Of a stretch of 64,000 nucleotides of DNA, positions 28,347 to 37,061 are shown in pieces. The notes beneath the pieces were generated by a model. The model ran no database searches. It was not told where the DNA came from and saw nothing but the letters and a program-made list of their open reading frames with translations. This DNA is from CAYRLW01 sp964425215 (GTDB lineage Bacteria > Spirochaetota > Spirochaetia > Treponematales > Breznakiellaceae). The stretch is from positions 3,194-67,193 of the forward strand of contig CAYRLW010000015.1 in assembly GCA_964425215.1 (NCBI GenBank). Reading direction: 5' to 3'. Position 1 is the stretch's first letter; every line of letters starts with the position of its first letter. The translations under genes were made by a program, and so were the position numbers.

Positions 28347-29681
28347 CTACCGCTCTGCCATAGGGACGAAGGGTCTTCGGTTTTGAACGCATTTGTACGC
28401 TGGACGAATGATCCTGCCTCCGGAGATAATCTCTTCCATCCGGTGGGCACACCATCCCGACACCCGGCTGATTGCGAATATGGGTGTAAATAGCTCGTTG
28501 GGGATACCCAACATGCGGTACACAAAGCCGGAATAGAAGTCCACGTTGGTGCAGATCGCCTTATCCGAACCCTTTACCTGCTTAAACACCACCGGTACCA
28601 GGGTCTCGATAGTTTTATACAGGTTAAATTCTTCGCTCAGGCCCCGCTCTTGGGCTAAAATTTCCGCCTTATCCCGTAAAAGGATAGCCCGGGGATCCGA
28701 GAGGGTATAGACCGCGTGTCCCTGTCCGTATATGAGCCCCGATTTATCGTAGGCCTCCCCTTGTAATATTTTTGTCAAATAGCTTGCCACTTCGTCTTTG
28801 TCTTCCCACTTTTTTACGTTCTTTTTTATATCTTCCATCATTCCCATCACTTTGATATTGGCTCCCCCGTGCTTAAAGCCCTTAAGCGAACCCACCCCCG
28901 CCGCGATGGCCGAATAGGTATCCGTATCGGCGGATGAAATAAGGTGTACCGCGAAGGTGGAATTATTACCGCCCCCGTGTTCCGCGTGAAGAATCAATGC
29001 AAGATCGAGGATTTCCGCTTCCAAACGGGTAAATTTTTGATCCTGCCGTATAAGGGAAAGCAGAGTTTCGGCGGTGGAGCAGGTGGACGCTGGAGTATGG
29101 ATAAACAGGCTTTCGTGGTCGTAATAATGTTTTTTCGCCATATAGGCGTAGGCCACCATGGTGGGGAACCAGGCGATTAAATCCAAGCATTGACGGAGTA
29201 CATTTTCCGGAGATAAATCGTCGGGTCTTTGATCGTAGGCGTAACAGGTTAATACCGATCGGGCCAACTTATTCATAATATCCGGAGAGGGGACCTTCAT
29301 GATCGTATCTTCGGCGAAATTTGCCGGAAGGGCCCTCTTTTCTCCCAAGACTCTGCAAAAATCTTCCAACTCGTTTTTGGTGGGCAAATCGCCAAAAAGA
29401 AGCAGGTATACCGCCTCTTCGTACCCATACCGGTTTTCCGCGATGGCGTGCTTAACCAGATCTTCCACATCGATCCCCCGATAGTAGAGTTTCCCGTCCA
29501 CCGCGACCCGTTCACCCTCGTCCATAATATACCCATGGACGTCCCCTACCCTGGTAAGGCCCACCAAAACCCCCGTACCATCGGCGTTTCGAAGGCCCCT
29601 TTTTACGTTGTACTTATTGTACAAATCCATTTCAATTCGGTTGTTTTCCTGGACCTTGGAAAGATATTCCGAAATATTCAT
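28347..29681 (-). CDS. gltA: Citrate synthase
   Basis: Citrate synthase condenses oxaloacetate and acetyl-CoA. The 444-residue protein has the catalytic triad in family context: HAEHGGGNNSTF (first His), GQGHAVYTLSDPR (second His) and NVDFYSGFVYRMLG (Asp). The sequence resembles the short-chain type common in clostridia and other anaerobes. Its presence suggests a partial TCA route for glutamate synthesis, unlike host-restricted treponemes. GAGGAGG precedes the ATG. The upstream region holds TGTATA/TATACA inverted repeats that may be operators. It converges on the EF-G2-like gene and diverges from asnS. Confidence 0.93.
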   Translation of the reverse strand: MNISEYLSKVQENNRIEMDLYNKYNVKRGLRNADGTGVLVGLTRVGDVHGYIMDEGERVAVDGKLYYRGIDVEDLVKHAIAENRYGYEEAVYLLLFGDLPTKNELEDFCRVLGEKRALPANFAEDTIMKVPSPDIMNKLARSVLTCYAYDQRPDDLSPENVLRQCLDLIAWFPTMVAYAYMAKKHYYDHESLFIHTPASTCSTAETLLSLIRQDQKFTRLEAEILDLALILHAEHGGGNNSTFAVHLISSADTDTYSAIAAGVGSLKGFKHGGANIKVMGMMEDIKKNVKKWEDKDEVASYLTKILQGEAYDKSGLIYGQGHAVYTLSDPRAILLRDKAEILAQERGLSEEFNLYKTIETLVPVVFKQVKGSDKAICTNVDFYSGFVYRMLGIPNELFTPIFAISRVSGWCAHRMEEIISGGRIIRPAYKCVQNRRPFVPMAER

Positions 29682-29694
29682 AGAGCCTCCTCTT

Positions 29695-29708
29695 TGTATA
29701 TTTATACA
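29695..29708 (-). promoter_or_regulatory. TGTATA-TT-TATACA inverted repeat before gltA
   Basis: A perfect six-base inverted repeat with a two-base spacer lies 14 bases upstream of the gltA ATG, and a second TGTATAC occurs at 29727-29733. They may be operator half-sites or simply overlapping -10 boxes. Confidence 0.35.
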
Positions 29709-29825
29709 TTAACAGGTACCATATTTTGTATACTTATGCAATATGGTCGGTGGTATAAAAAGAGAGAAAAAACGCTACGGTTATGGAATAAAGAACCGAA
29801 AATCAGACAACCCTATAGAGGACCT

Positions 29826-29855
29826 TTGACTATAAAACACGAAAAAAGGTATACT
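29826..29855 (+). promoter_or_regulatory. Promoter of asnS, near-leaderless
   Basis: TTGACT (29826-29831), 18-base spacer, TATACT (29850-29855), with ten bases to the ATG at 29866. No Shine-Dalgarno fits in between. Confidence 0.65.
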
Positions 29856-29865
29856 GGGAACCATT

Positions 29866-31263
29866 ATGATGAACCCCCTGATCAAAGAAATCTTAACATT
29901 CCCGGCGGACGGCCAAGAACTTTTTATCCGCGGCTGGGTACGAACGAAACGGGATCTTAAAAATTTAGTTTTCGTTGAAGTAAACGACGGGTCCTGCTTT
30001 AAAAGTCTTCAGTGTACCTTTGACCGCAATACCCCCCTGGGCCAAGAAACCCTAGCCGCCCTTTCCTCCTTGGGAACCGGAGCTTCCGTGGAGATCCGGG
30101 GTAACCTTATACCCTCCCCCGCGGCGGGACAGTCGGTAGAAGTGGCGGCCCAATCGTTACAGCTTATCGGCGACGCTCCTACCGAAACTTTTCCGCTCCA
30201 AAAAAAGAAACACTCCTTCGAGTTTCTCAGGGAAAACGCCCACCTAAGAGCCCGAACCAACACCTTTGGCGCGGTGGCCCGAGTACGAAGCCGATTGGCC
30301 TTCGCTATCCACGAATTTTTTCAGCACAGGGGTTTTCAGTATATCCACACCCCCATTATTACCGCCAGCGACTGCGAAGGCGCGGGGGCCATGTTCCAGG
30401 TAACCACCCTGGATTTACAACGTCTAGCTCATTCCAACGAAGGGTTGGACTATTCGAAGGATTTTTTTGGTAAACCTAGCTTCCTGACCGTTTCCGGACA
30501 GCTAGAGGCCGAAACCTACGCCACGGCCCTATCACGGGTCTACACCTTTGGACCCACCTTCCGGGCGGAAAATTCGAACACCACTCGCCATCTGGCGGAG
30601 TTTTGGATGATCGAGCCCGAAATGGCCTTTGCCCATTTGGAAGACAACATGGAGTTGGCGGAGGATTTCCTTAAGCATCTCTTTTCAACGGTGTTGAAGG
30701 AATCGAGGGAAGATCTAGAGTTTTTTGATTCCCGTATTCAAAAGGGGATTATGGAAACCCTAGAATCGGTTGTAAATTCCCGTTTTACCCACATGACCTA
30801 TACGGACGCGGTAAAGGAACTGGAAAAGAATCCCCAGGCCTTTGAGTTTAAACCCTATTGGGGTTGCGATCTTCAAAGCGAACACGAAAAATATTTGACC
30901 GAAAAAATCGCCGGAGGTCCGGTAATCGTTACCGATTATCCCAAAGAAATTAAGGCCTTTTACATGAAACAAAATGGGGATGGAAAAACCGTTCGGGCCA
31001 TGGACGTGCTCGTACCCCGCTTAGGGGAAATTATCGGGGGGTCGGAACGGGAAGAACGGCTTGGAGTTTTGGAAAACCGGATTAAAGAATTGGGTATGCG
31101 GCCGGAGGATTACTGGTGGTATTTGGACCTCCGTCGCTACGGTACGGTCCCCCATTCGGGTTTTGGGCTGGGTTTTGAACGGCTTATCCTGTACGTTACC
31201 GGGATGACCAACATCAGGGATGTTATTCCCTACCCCCGGGCTGTGGGGCAGGCGGAGTTTTAA
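29866..31263 (+). CDS. asnS: Asparaginyl-tRNA synthetase
   Basis: AsnRS charges tRNA-Asn in the cytoplasm. The 465-residue class II enzyme has an OB-fold anticodon domain (residues 15-110, [11 protein letters not shown]) and class II motifs: motif 2 [22 protein letters not shown] and motif 3 [28 protein letters not shown] is typical of AsnRS. Two adjacent ATG codons open the gene and no Shine-Dalgarno is present, while a strong promoter ends ten bases upstream, so the message is probably leaderless or nearly so. The dacA gene follows after eight bases. Confidence 0.96.
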   Translation: MMNPLIKEILTFPADGQELFIRGWVRTKRDLKNLVFVEVNDGSCFKSLQCTFDRNTPLGQETLAALSSLGTGASVEIRGNLIPSPAAGQSVEVAAQSLQLIGDAPTETFPLQKKKHSFEFLRENAHLRARTNTFGAVARVRSRLAFAIHEFFQHRGFQYIHTPIITASDCEGAGAMFQVTTLDLQRLAHSNEGLDYSKDFFGKPSFLTVSGQLEAETYATALSRVYTFGPTFRAENSNTTRHLAEFWMIEPEMAFAHLEDNMELAEDFLKHLFSTVLKESREDLEFFDSRIQKGIMETLESVVNSRFTHMTYTDAVKELEKNPQAFEFKPYWGCDLQSEHEKYLTEKIAGGPVIVTDYPKEIKAFYMKQNGDGKTVRAMDVLVPRLGEIIGGSEREERLGVLENRIKELGMRPEDYWWYLDLRRYGTVPHSGFGLGFERLILYVTGMTNIRDVIPYPRAVGQAEF

Positions 31264-31271
31264 GGGATCCT

Positions 31272-32555
31272 ATGGTACGCCGATTTAATTTTTTGGTTTT
31301 TTCTTTTTTGTTTATGGGAATTTCCTTATTTTCCGTAAAGGCGGCGGGGTTTTCTAACCGACTTACCAATCCGAGTCTTAACTCCCTGGGCTTTCAGGAA
31401 AGCGTACCTATTCCTCGGGTACTTTCCCGTTCGGCCCTTATTATGGACGCCAATACGGGTGTGGTTCTTTACGAAAAAAATGCCGACCTGGAAATTCCTC
31501 CCGCTTCGCTGACCAAATTGATGACCATCCATTTGGCCCTTAAGGATGTGGCGGCGGGCCGGGTATCCCTGGATGACGTGGTAGCTCTGCCTCGAGCAAC
31601 CTGGGCGGTCAATCAAAGCCCCGGATCGAGTCTTATGTTTCTTGGTCCCGGACAAAGGGTAACCCTGCGGGAATTGATTTTAGGAATGGCGGTGGCGTCG
31701 GGTAACGACGCGGCGGTAGCGACGGCCCTACACCTCGCTCCCACGGTTAAGGACTTTGTCCTGCGTATGAACGCGGAAGCCCAATCCATGGGCTTGGTAA
31801 AAACCCACTTCGCCGACCCGGCGGGAATTTCCAGTCGAAACAGCACCACCGCCCGGGAGTACGCCCTCTTTTGTCAACAGTACCTAAAACTCCATCCGGA
31901 AGCCCTGGCCCAGTACCATTCGGTTAGGGAATTTTCCTACCCCAAGCCGGAAAATATGCCAGAAACCTACCGGAACCGACCGGGAACCATAACCCAGCGG
32001 AATAGAAACCTTTTGCTGGATACGATAGAAGGGGTAGATGGGCTTAAGACCGGATTCATCAACGAATCGGGGTATAACATCGCCCTTACGGCCCAGCGAA
32101 ACGGGACCCGCTTTTTGGCGGTCCTGCTGGGGGGACCGGGTTCCGGTTCCGCCCAGGGAGGCAGGTTCAGGGCCCAGGACGGAGAAAACCTTTTAACCTG
32201 GGGATTTGAAAATTTCAAAACCCTTAGGCCCGGGTTGCCTGCCCTGGAACCGGTACGGGTTTACAAGGGCGATAAACGGGAACTTAGCGTCGTATCTTCA
32301 GAATCGTTGATAAAAACCGTTCGTTCGGACCGGGGAACCAACCTTCATTACCGGATAGAGTATCCCGCCACGCTCGTGGCACCCATCTCCAAGGGAAACG
32401 CGGTGGGCGAACTGATAATTTCCGACGATAAGGGAGAATTGGAACGCTTAACGCTCCAGGCAAACGAGACGGTACAACGGGGAAATATTTTTGTACAAAT
32501 CATCGATTCCCTGAAACTCCTATACCGGTCCCTCTTTCAAAGGAAGGAAAGCTAG
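31272..32555 (+). CDS. dacA: D-alanyl-D-alanine carboxypeptidase
   Basis: This penicillin-binding protein of the PBP5/6 type trims peptidoglycan stem peptides in the periplasm. The 427-residue protein has a signal peptide (about 1-25, ending KAA), the SxxK motif SLTK (Ser79, Lys82), SGN (VASGNDAAV) and KTG (DGLKTGFINESGYN), then the PBP5 C-terminal beta domain (TVRSDRGTNLHYRIEYP). AAGGGA precedes the ATG. Cotranscription with asnS is likely because the gap is eight bases. Its TAG stop is part of the CTAGGAG end of an intergenic repeat. Confidence 0.94.
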   Translation: MVRRFNFLVFSFLFMGISLFSVKAAGFSNRLTNPSLNSLGFQESVPIPRVLSRSALIMDANTGVVLYEKNADLEIPPASLTKLMTIHLALKDVAAGRVSLDDVVALPRATWAVNQSPGSSLMFLGPGQRVTLRELILGMAVASGNDAAVATALHLAPTVKDFVLRMNAEAQSMGLVKTHFADPAGISSRNSTTAREYALFCQQYLKLHPEALAQYHSVREFSYPKPENMPETYRNRPGTITQRNRNLLLDTIEGVDGLKTGFINESGYNIALTAQRNGTRFLAVLLGGPGSGSAQGGRFRAQDGENLLTWGFENFKTLRPGLPALEPVRVYKGDKRELSVVSSESLIKTVRSDRGTNLHYRIEYPATLVAPISKGNAVGELIISDDKGELERLTLQANETVQRGNIFVQIIDSLKLLYRSLFQRKES

Positions 32556-32586
32556 GAGTTTGTCGGACTTGTCCGTTTAATATTAA

Positions 32587-32612
32587 AAAAATTGCGGCTT
32601 GCCACAATTTTT
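32587..32612 (+). terminator. Terminator-like hairpin after dacA
   Basis: AAAAATTG pairs with CAATTTTT and an inner GGC-TT-GCC extends the stem; the right arm ends in five T residues. Confidence 0.55.
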
Positions 32613-32649
32613 ACCTTGCAAACTCCCAAAAGAGCCGGGTTTATCGTAA

Positions 32650-32686
32650 TTTTAATAGCCTAAGGGATACCCTTAGGCTATTAAAA
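32650..32686. repeat. Perfect 17-base inverted repeat
   Basis: TTTTAATAGCCTAAGGG pairs with CCCTTAGGCTATTAAAA around an ATA loop, between two convergent genes. It has no T-tract beyond the stem, so it may be a symmetric terminator or a protein site. Confidence 0.75.
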
Positions 32687-32732
32687 TCAACCAATCCTAT
32701 AGGCTCCTAGGAGTTTGTCAGGGGCCGATTAC

Positions 32733-35018
32733 TCATTTTGCGTGCTCCATGAGCATCGATACGGGTACCACCGTGTAGCCCCTTCGAAGCAGAGCGTCCA
32801 GCAGAACGTCTAAACGGCTAAACAGATAATCCTGCCGTCCTCCGTTGGGAATACCCAACCGAATGGGGATAATGGAGCCGCATTGTTTATGCTCCATTAT
32901 CCAGTCTACCGTATCCGACGCGCTTCGGTACGGGAGCCCTCCCCGAAGGGCGTCTTGGGAACTGACCCAATCCAGGGGATCCATATCCCGGCCTACGGTT
33001 CGGTACCCCGCTTGGAGCGCTACCCTTTGTATTTGGGGTGCCAGAGAATAGTAGGGAGCGTGCCATAGGAGGGAAAGCTCCCGCCCCGTGGCTTGGAAAT
33101 ACTCATCCTCGTTCCTGGCTAAACCCCGGCGTATAAAATCATCGTCGATCCGGTATCGAGAATCCGAAACATCGATGGGTGCGAAAAACAAGGAACCTAT
33201 CTCCTGGTTTGTCAAAGAAAGTTCCCGAGCGGCCTCGGGATGCCGTCGGATAAACTCCCCGTTTAAAAAGAACGTGGCCCGTAATTGAAATTGTTCCAAG
33301 GTTTTAAGAACAAAGGGAAGCCCCTCCGCGTCGTCCATAAGGTCAAAACTAAGGGCCACTTCCCTTCGTCCGGTTCTTTTTCCGTGATTAAAGGGGTCCG
33401 AGGGCCCCAGGGGATCCTTTTCGACGGTAGGAATGGGATCGTAGGAGCTTCCATTCCGCAGGATAAGAGACGTGGTTTCTATGCCCGACAGGTTCCGTAC
33501 CATCGGGAGGTTGCTGTAGGTTCCCGAACTCTGATCCTCCAGATACACCCGATATTTTGAAGAAGCCGTGGCGGCTCGCCGTATTTTAGGTTCGCTAATC
33601 CGAAGCCACGGACGAGTTCCGTCGGTGGAATACCAAGAATCCCCAGAGTAGGCGACCACAAGGCCGGTTTTTTCTTCAAACCCATACTTTTCAGCCTGGG
33701 AGAGACAGATCAGGTCCCGTTTTCCCGAAATACTTATTTTTTCTATGGCCGCGTCGTCGGCCACCACGAATTCCTCGTTGCCTATCCAACGGGCCTGGAT
33801 CGTGGGACGCTTATCCAGAATCGTGATAACTTTCCAGTTGACATAATCGTACAGCGCCGCGCCTTTGGGACCCCATACGAGGGCCCGGTTGCCATCGGGA
33901 GACAAAGAAGCTCCCGATCCCAGGGCATCCTCTAGGGCGGTAAATTTCTGGGGCAACTGTTCGCCGCTTAAATCGAGACGGTACAGCAAGGTTTGCTTTT
34001 TTTCCGAGGGAGGAAGATCGGCAAACACCGTAACGATCCCCGAGGGGGACCAGAGTACCCGTAAACCCACACAGGATCGGGGCAACAGAAGATACGGAAG
34101 GGAGGATTGAAAATCGGACCCGTAATCGTCTATTCCCAGGGGGTAGTAGAACAAGTTCCGGCCCCCCTTGGCAAGGAGAAGGGACCGCCCATCGGGGGCT
34201 ACCCAGAAGGAATCAAAGTTTGGATCGAACTCAAAGGGTATCTTGCCCGCGACCAAACCGATTTCCAAAAAATCGGCGTACAAAGCCCGGGCAAAAAGCT
34301 CTGAAGACCGTACCCGGTACACCGTGGAACCTCGGATATAGAAAAAATCACCCCCCGATCCCCACACAACCTGTTCACGCCGACCCTCTCCTATCAGCCG
34401 GTACCGTTCATCCACCACCATCCCGTCGCTGGTTACGGGCCTATAGTACAGTTTACCCCCCCGACTGTAGACAAAAACCCTGGAATCGGGACTCCAGCAG
34501 GCGGGAAAAACCGCCCCTGGCCGCTCAACGTTCTTCGCGATAACCGTCCGTTCCCCCGTGGTAACGGAAACCAAGGAAAGGTTTCCGTAGGCCGCCGAAA
34601 CCGGTTCCACAATTAAAAGCCATCGACCGTCGGGAGAGGGGGCCATGGATTCGGAACGGCCTTCTAAAACAGGAGCCCCATTCATAAAGGATGGAAATCC
34701 GTTAATACTTTGGGGAAGAGCACCGGCGATGGATAAACGAAGGGTTCCGTAGGCGTTCCGAATTTGCAGAATTCTACCGCCGTCCAAAACATCCATATTC
34801 TCCGGGAAAAGGGTCAACTGGCGGATCGATAACTTCTGCACATCCCCTATAAAGAGAGCGCTTTGTTCAAGCGAACCGTTGGGTGAGGCGTGGGATTGAA
34901 AGAGCAGTTGGTTAGTATCCCCTAAATCGAGTCCGCTAAAATTAACCGCCCCATAAACGGAAATTGCCAGACAAAAAACATAAAAGCCCAGCAGGGTAAA
35001 GCGAAACCTTAAATTCAT
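32733..35018 (-). CDS. Exported TolB-like propeller with degenerate polysaccharide deacetylase (NodB) domain
   Basis: The 761-residue protein has a signal peptide (MNLRFRFTLLGFYVFCLAISVYG), then WD40/TolB-like repeats (SPDGRWLLIVEP, SPDSRVFVYS, SPDGNRALVWG) and a C-terminal NodB-like domain from about residue 545. The fold is recognisable (VALSFDLMDDAEG, LRATFFLNGEFI, HAPYYSLAPQIQ), but the metal ligands are lost. The usual HxxxH stretch reads GSLFFAP and the late LHD is IRLG, so deacetylase activity is unlikely; a binding role is inference. I chose the ATG at 35018 because it opens with the signal peptide and lies eight bases after the upstream stop; a TTG at 35054 has no ribosome site. Confidence 0.8.
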   Translation of the reverse strand: MNLRFRFTLLGFYVFCLAISVYGAVNFSGLDLGDTNQLLFQSHASPNGSLEQSALFIGDVQKLSIRQLTLFPENMDVLDGGRILQIRNAYGTLRLSIAGALPQSINGFPSFMNGAPVLEGRSESMAPSPDGRWLLIVEPVSAAYGNLSLVSVTTGERTVIAKNVERPGAVFPACWSPDSRVFVYSRGGKLYYRPVTSDGMVVDERYRLIGEGRREQVVWGSGGDFFYIRGSTVYRVRSSELFARALYADFLEIGLVAGKIPFEFDPNFDSFWVAPDGRSLLLAKGGRNLFYYPLGIDDYGSDFQSSLPYLLLPRSCVGLRVLWSPSGIVTVFADLPPSEKKQTLLYRLDLSGEQLPQKFTALEDALGSGASLSPDGNRALVWGPKGAALYDYVNWKVITILDKRPTIQARWIGNEEFVVADDAAIEKISISGKRDLICLSQAEKYGFEEKTGLVVAYSGDSWYSTDGTRPWLRISEPKIRRAATASSKYRVYLEDQSSGTYSNLPMVRNLSGIETTSLILRNGSSYDPIPTVEKDPLGPSDPFNHGKRTGRREVALSFDLMDDAEGLPFVLKTLEQFQLRATFFLNGEFIRRHPEAARELSLTNQEIGSLFFAPIDVSDSRYRIDDDFIRRGLARNEDEYFQATGRELSLLWHAPYYSLAPQIQRVALQAGYRTVGRDMDPLDWVSSQDALRGGLPYRSASDTVDWIMEHKQCGSIIPIRLGIPNGGRQDYLFSRLDVLLDALLRRGYTVVPVSMLMEHAK

Positions 35019-35025
35019 AAATCTA

Positions 35026-35217
35026 TTATCGGCGTACTGGGGATGATTCTGCAATAGGGGGAATCAGTTCGTTTAGTTCCTTCTCTAAAAGTTCCAACCG
35101 TCGGACCATAGATTCTATACGATAGATAGAATACCGTACCTCAAGGGCCCAAAGACGGTCACAGGTATCGTCTAAAAGGGCCTTAAAACTAAGAAAGCCT
35201 TCTGCCTGCTCATCCAT
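35026..35217 (-). CDS. 63-residue hypothetical protein
   Basis: A soluble, helical small protein starting MDEQAEGFLSFKALLDD, with a leucine-rich amphipathic C-terminal half (IESMVRRLELLEKELNEL) that could form a coiled coil. It sits in a tight run between the 42-residue ORF and the degenerate deacetylase gene, and TAGGA upstream may be its ribosome site. A longer TTG start at 35262 lacks one. No family is recognised. Confidence 0.5.
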   Translation of the reverse strand: MDEQAEGFLSFKALLDDTCDRLWALEVRYSIYRIESMVRRLELLEKELNELIPPIAESSPVRR

Positions 35218-35233
35218 GGCGAAGGGTACGATC

Positions 35234-35362
35234 CTACTGTTCGGAAACAGACTCGATAGCAACGGAAAATGATTTGGTAGTATCTCCCCGAGGAGCTTCG
35301 TAGGCCCGAATAAAAGTAGCCACCGCTATAAGAGCTACTAAAATCAATACGAGATTACGCAT
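35234..35362 (-). CDS. 42-residue single-helix membrane or exported protein
   Basis: An AGGAGG site stands before the ATG at 35362. The peptide opens with a hydrophobic helix (MRNLVLILVALIAVATFI) and ends in a polar tail (SVAIESVSEQ). It is probably a small membrane protein or a short exported peptide. It is the first gene of a run with the 63-residue ORF and the degenerate deacetylase, and a promoter lies directly upstream. No family is recognised. Confidence 0.6.
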   Translation of the reverse strand: MRNLVLILVALIAVATFIRAYEAPRGDTTKSFSVAIESVSEQ

Positions 35363-35383
35363 GGAACCTCCTGTTCCTCCTTT

Positions 35384-35413
35384 ATACTAGCATATCTTTG
35401 ACAAAATACGCAA
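35384..35413 (-). promoter_or_regulatory. Promoter of the small-ORF/deacetylase-like run
   Basis: Minus-strand TTGCGT (35413-35408), 18-base spacer, TAGTAT (35389-35384), 21 bases before the ATG at 35362. Confidence 0.5.
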
Positions 35414-35472
35414 TAGAAAGCCCGTCGGGGTACGTTCAAAAGCGATGGATTGCAGAAATCACCCCGTATACC

Positions 35473-36594
35473 TCATCGTTTATTTAAAAAATCCAAAGGA
35501 TTCATGGAGCGGCCGTTTTTATACACACCGAAATGCACGTGGGGTCCCGTGCTGTATCCCGTGGAACCCGCCAAACCAATCTGTTGTCCCTGGGAAACCC
35601 GTCCCCCCTTGGGAACCGAAAAGGCGCTTAAGTGGGCGTACAAGGTTTGATAGCCCCCGTCGTGGCTGAGGATGATAAAGTTACCGTAGGTTCCATTGTA
35701 CCCCTCCGATGAAACCTTTCCGTCCAAGGCCGCCTTTACGGGGGTCCCCGTCGGCACGGCGATATCTATGGCGGCGTGGAAACGCCGAACCCCCGTAAAG
35801 GGATCGTTCCGCCATCCGTACAGGGAACTTAAGGGGCCCCGGACGGGATATATAAAAAGCTGACCCAGGGCACGTTTTAATTCATCGGACCGCATTCGAG
35901 CGCCGGGAAGAAAAACCGTCATTCCCACAGGAAGCACATCGCTCTGTAAATCGTTGGCGTCTAAAATAGCGTTTAAAGGAATTCCCGACATGGCGGAAAT
36001 ACGAAACAGCGAATCTCCCTTTTTGATCGTATAGGGAATCCCATCCATATTTGGAATCCGTATTTGCTGTCCTGCCCTAAGATTTTTTACGTTGCTAATC
36101 CCGTTGAGGGCGATAAGGGCGTCCAACGAAAGCCCATGGGCAGAGGCTATGGAAGAAATGGTCTCCCCTTTACGGACCCTGTAATTTTCCCAAGAAAAGG
36201 TTTCCATAAGGTCCAGGGGGATTTTGTCTCCCTGATCAGGATTTACATTCGCGGTAGGACCCAAGCCGCTGTACGTTTCCATCGCCCGTAATTCCAGGGG
36301 GTCCTTTACCGGTGCGGTTTTAATACCAGATCCAAGGAAAGAAACGAACAAAAGGCCCCCCAGGGTGAGTATTGAAACACCCGCGAAAACCAAGGATACT
36401 CTCTTCCAGAGCCTTCCCTTTTGTGGAGTAGGGACCTGACCAACGGGTATGTGTGATATCCGATACACGACCCCCTTTGATTTTCCCGGGTAAATCCGGA
36501 TCCCCCGGTTCAAGGTCCGCGGGGATTTTTTAAGGAGAAGGGGGGAAGGTGAAAATCGTCGGTGAATCCGTTGCGTTGATATAAGTTCGTTCAT
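35473..36594 (-). CDS. M23 peptidase with two LysM domains
   Basis: This is an envelope peptidoglycan hydrolase or an activator of one. The 373-residue form has an N-terminal basic cytoplasmic stretch, one membrane helix (VSLVFAGVSILTLGGLLFVSF), LysM 1 (NYRVRKGETISSIASAHGLS), LysM 2 (YTIKKGDSLFRISAMSG) and an M23 domain with the zinc motifs HAAID and HVHF, so it looks catalytically competent. The ATG at 36594 was chosen over 36630; neither has a Shine-Dalgarno, and a TATAAT box overlaps the upstream ATG. It diverges from lepB. Confidence 0.9.
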   Translation of the reverse strand: MNELISTQRIHRRFSPSPLLLKKSPRTLNRGIRIYPGKSKGVVYRISHIPVGQVPTPQKGRLWKRVSLVFAGVSILTLGGLLFVSFLGSGIKTAPVKDPLELRAMETYSGLGPTANVNPDQGDKIPLDLMETFSWENYRVRKGETISSIASAHGLSLDALIALNGISNVKNLRAGQQIRIPNMDGIPYTIKKGDSLFRISAMSGIPLNAILDANDLQSDVLPVGMTVFLPGARMRSDELKRALGQLFIYPVRGPLSSLYGWRNDPFTGVRRFHAAIDIAVPTGTPVKAALDGKVSSEGYNGTYGNFIILSHDGGYQTLYAHLSAFSVPKGGRVSQGQQIGLAGSTGYSTGPHVHFGVYKNGRSMNPLDFLNKR

Positions 36595-36607
36595 TATAGT
36601 AGGTTTA

Positions 36608-36636
36608 TCGACATTAAGGACCGGGAGCATTATACT
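36608..36636 (+). promoter_or_regulatory. Promoter of lepB, leaderless geometry
   Basis: TCGACA (36608-36613), 17-base spacer, TATACT (36631-36636), eight bases before the lepB ATG at 36645. Confidence 0.65.
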
Positions 36637-36644
36637 TGACCCCT

Positions 36645-37061
36645 ATGGAATCTAAAATCAAGGGCGATCGACGGCCGAACAGGATCCTCTCCGCCATCAT
36701 CGCGGCCTTTTTGGTAGCCTTTTTTATAAAAATTTTTATTTTTGATTTTATGATAACCGAGGGCCGGTCCATGGTACCCACCCTTTTGCCAGGACAGGTA
36801 GTTATGGTTAACCATTTAGCCTATGGTTTTCGTCTTCCTTGGACGAACCGCTACGTATTCCGATGGTCCGCTCCCCAACGGGGAGATATCGTTATTTTTC
36901 CCTCTCCCCTGGGGGAAATCGCCGTAAAACGGGTGGGAGCGTTGGTAGGGAATTCCCAATTCATAGCCCTGGGGGACAACCAAGCGGAATCCTTTGATTC
37001 AAGAACCTATGGGCCTATTCCTTTAGACGCCATCCTCGGGAAAGTGTTGTGGGTAAAATGA
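36645..37061 (+). CDS. lepB: Signal peptidase I (short form)
   Basis: LepB cleaves signal peptides at the outer face of the cytoplasmic membrane. The 138-residue protein has one N-terminal helix (IIAAFLVAFFIKIFIF), the catalytic serine in GRSMVPTLLPG (Ser42), the catalytic lysine in IAVKRVGAL (Lys95) and the box LGDNQAESFDSR. It is at the short end of the family but has all boxes. It starts eight bases after a -10 box without Shine-Dalgarno and overlaps the PBP gene as ATGA. Confidence 0.93.
   Translation: MESKIKGDRRPNRILSAIIAAFLVAFFIKIFIFDFMITEGRSMVPTLLPGQVVMVNHLAYGFRLPWTNRYVFRWSAPQRGDIVIFPSPLGEIAVKRVGALVGNSQFIALGDNQAESFDSRTYGPIPLDAILGKVLWVK

Larger units (their letters stand above)
32552..32726. 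repeat. Intergenic repeat with CTAGGAGTTTGTC ends, copy A
   Basis: The stretch between dacA and the deacetylase-like gene starts CTAGGAGTTTGTCGGACTTG (from 32552) and ends with a second, partial copy CTAGGAGTTTGTCAGGGGCC (32707-32726). It contains GCAAACTCCCAAAAGAGCC, which can pair with the left end, and two hairpins. The same left end occurs at 58748. Confidence 0.6.
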
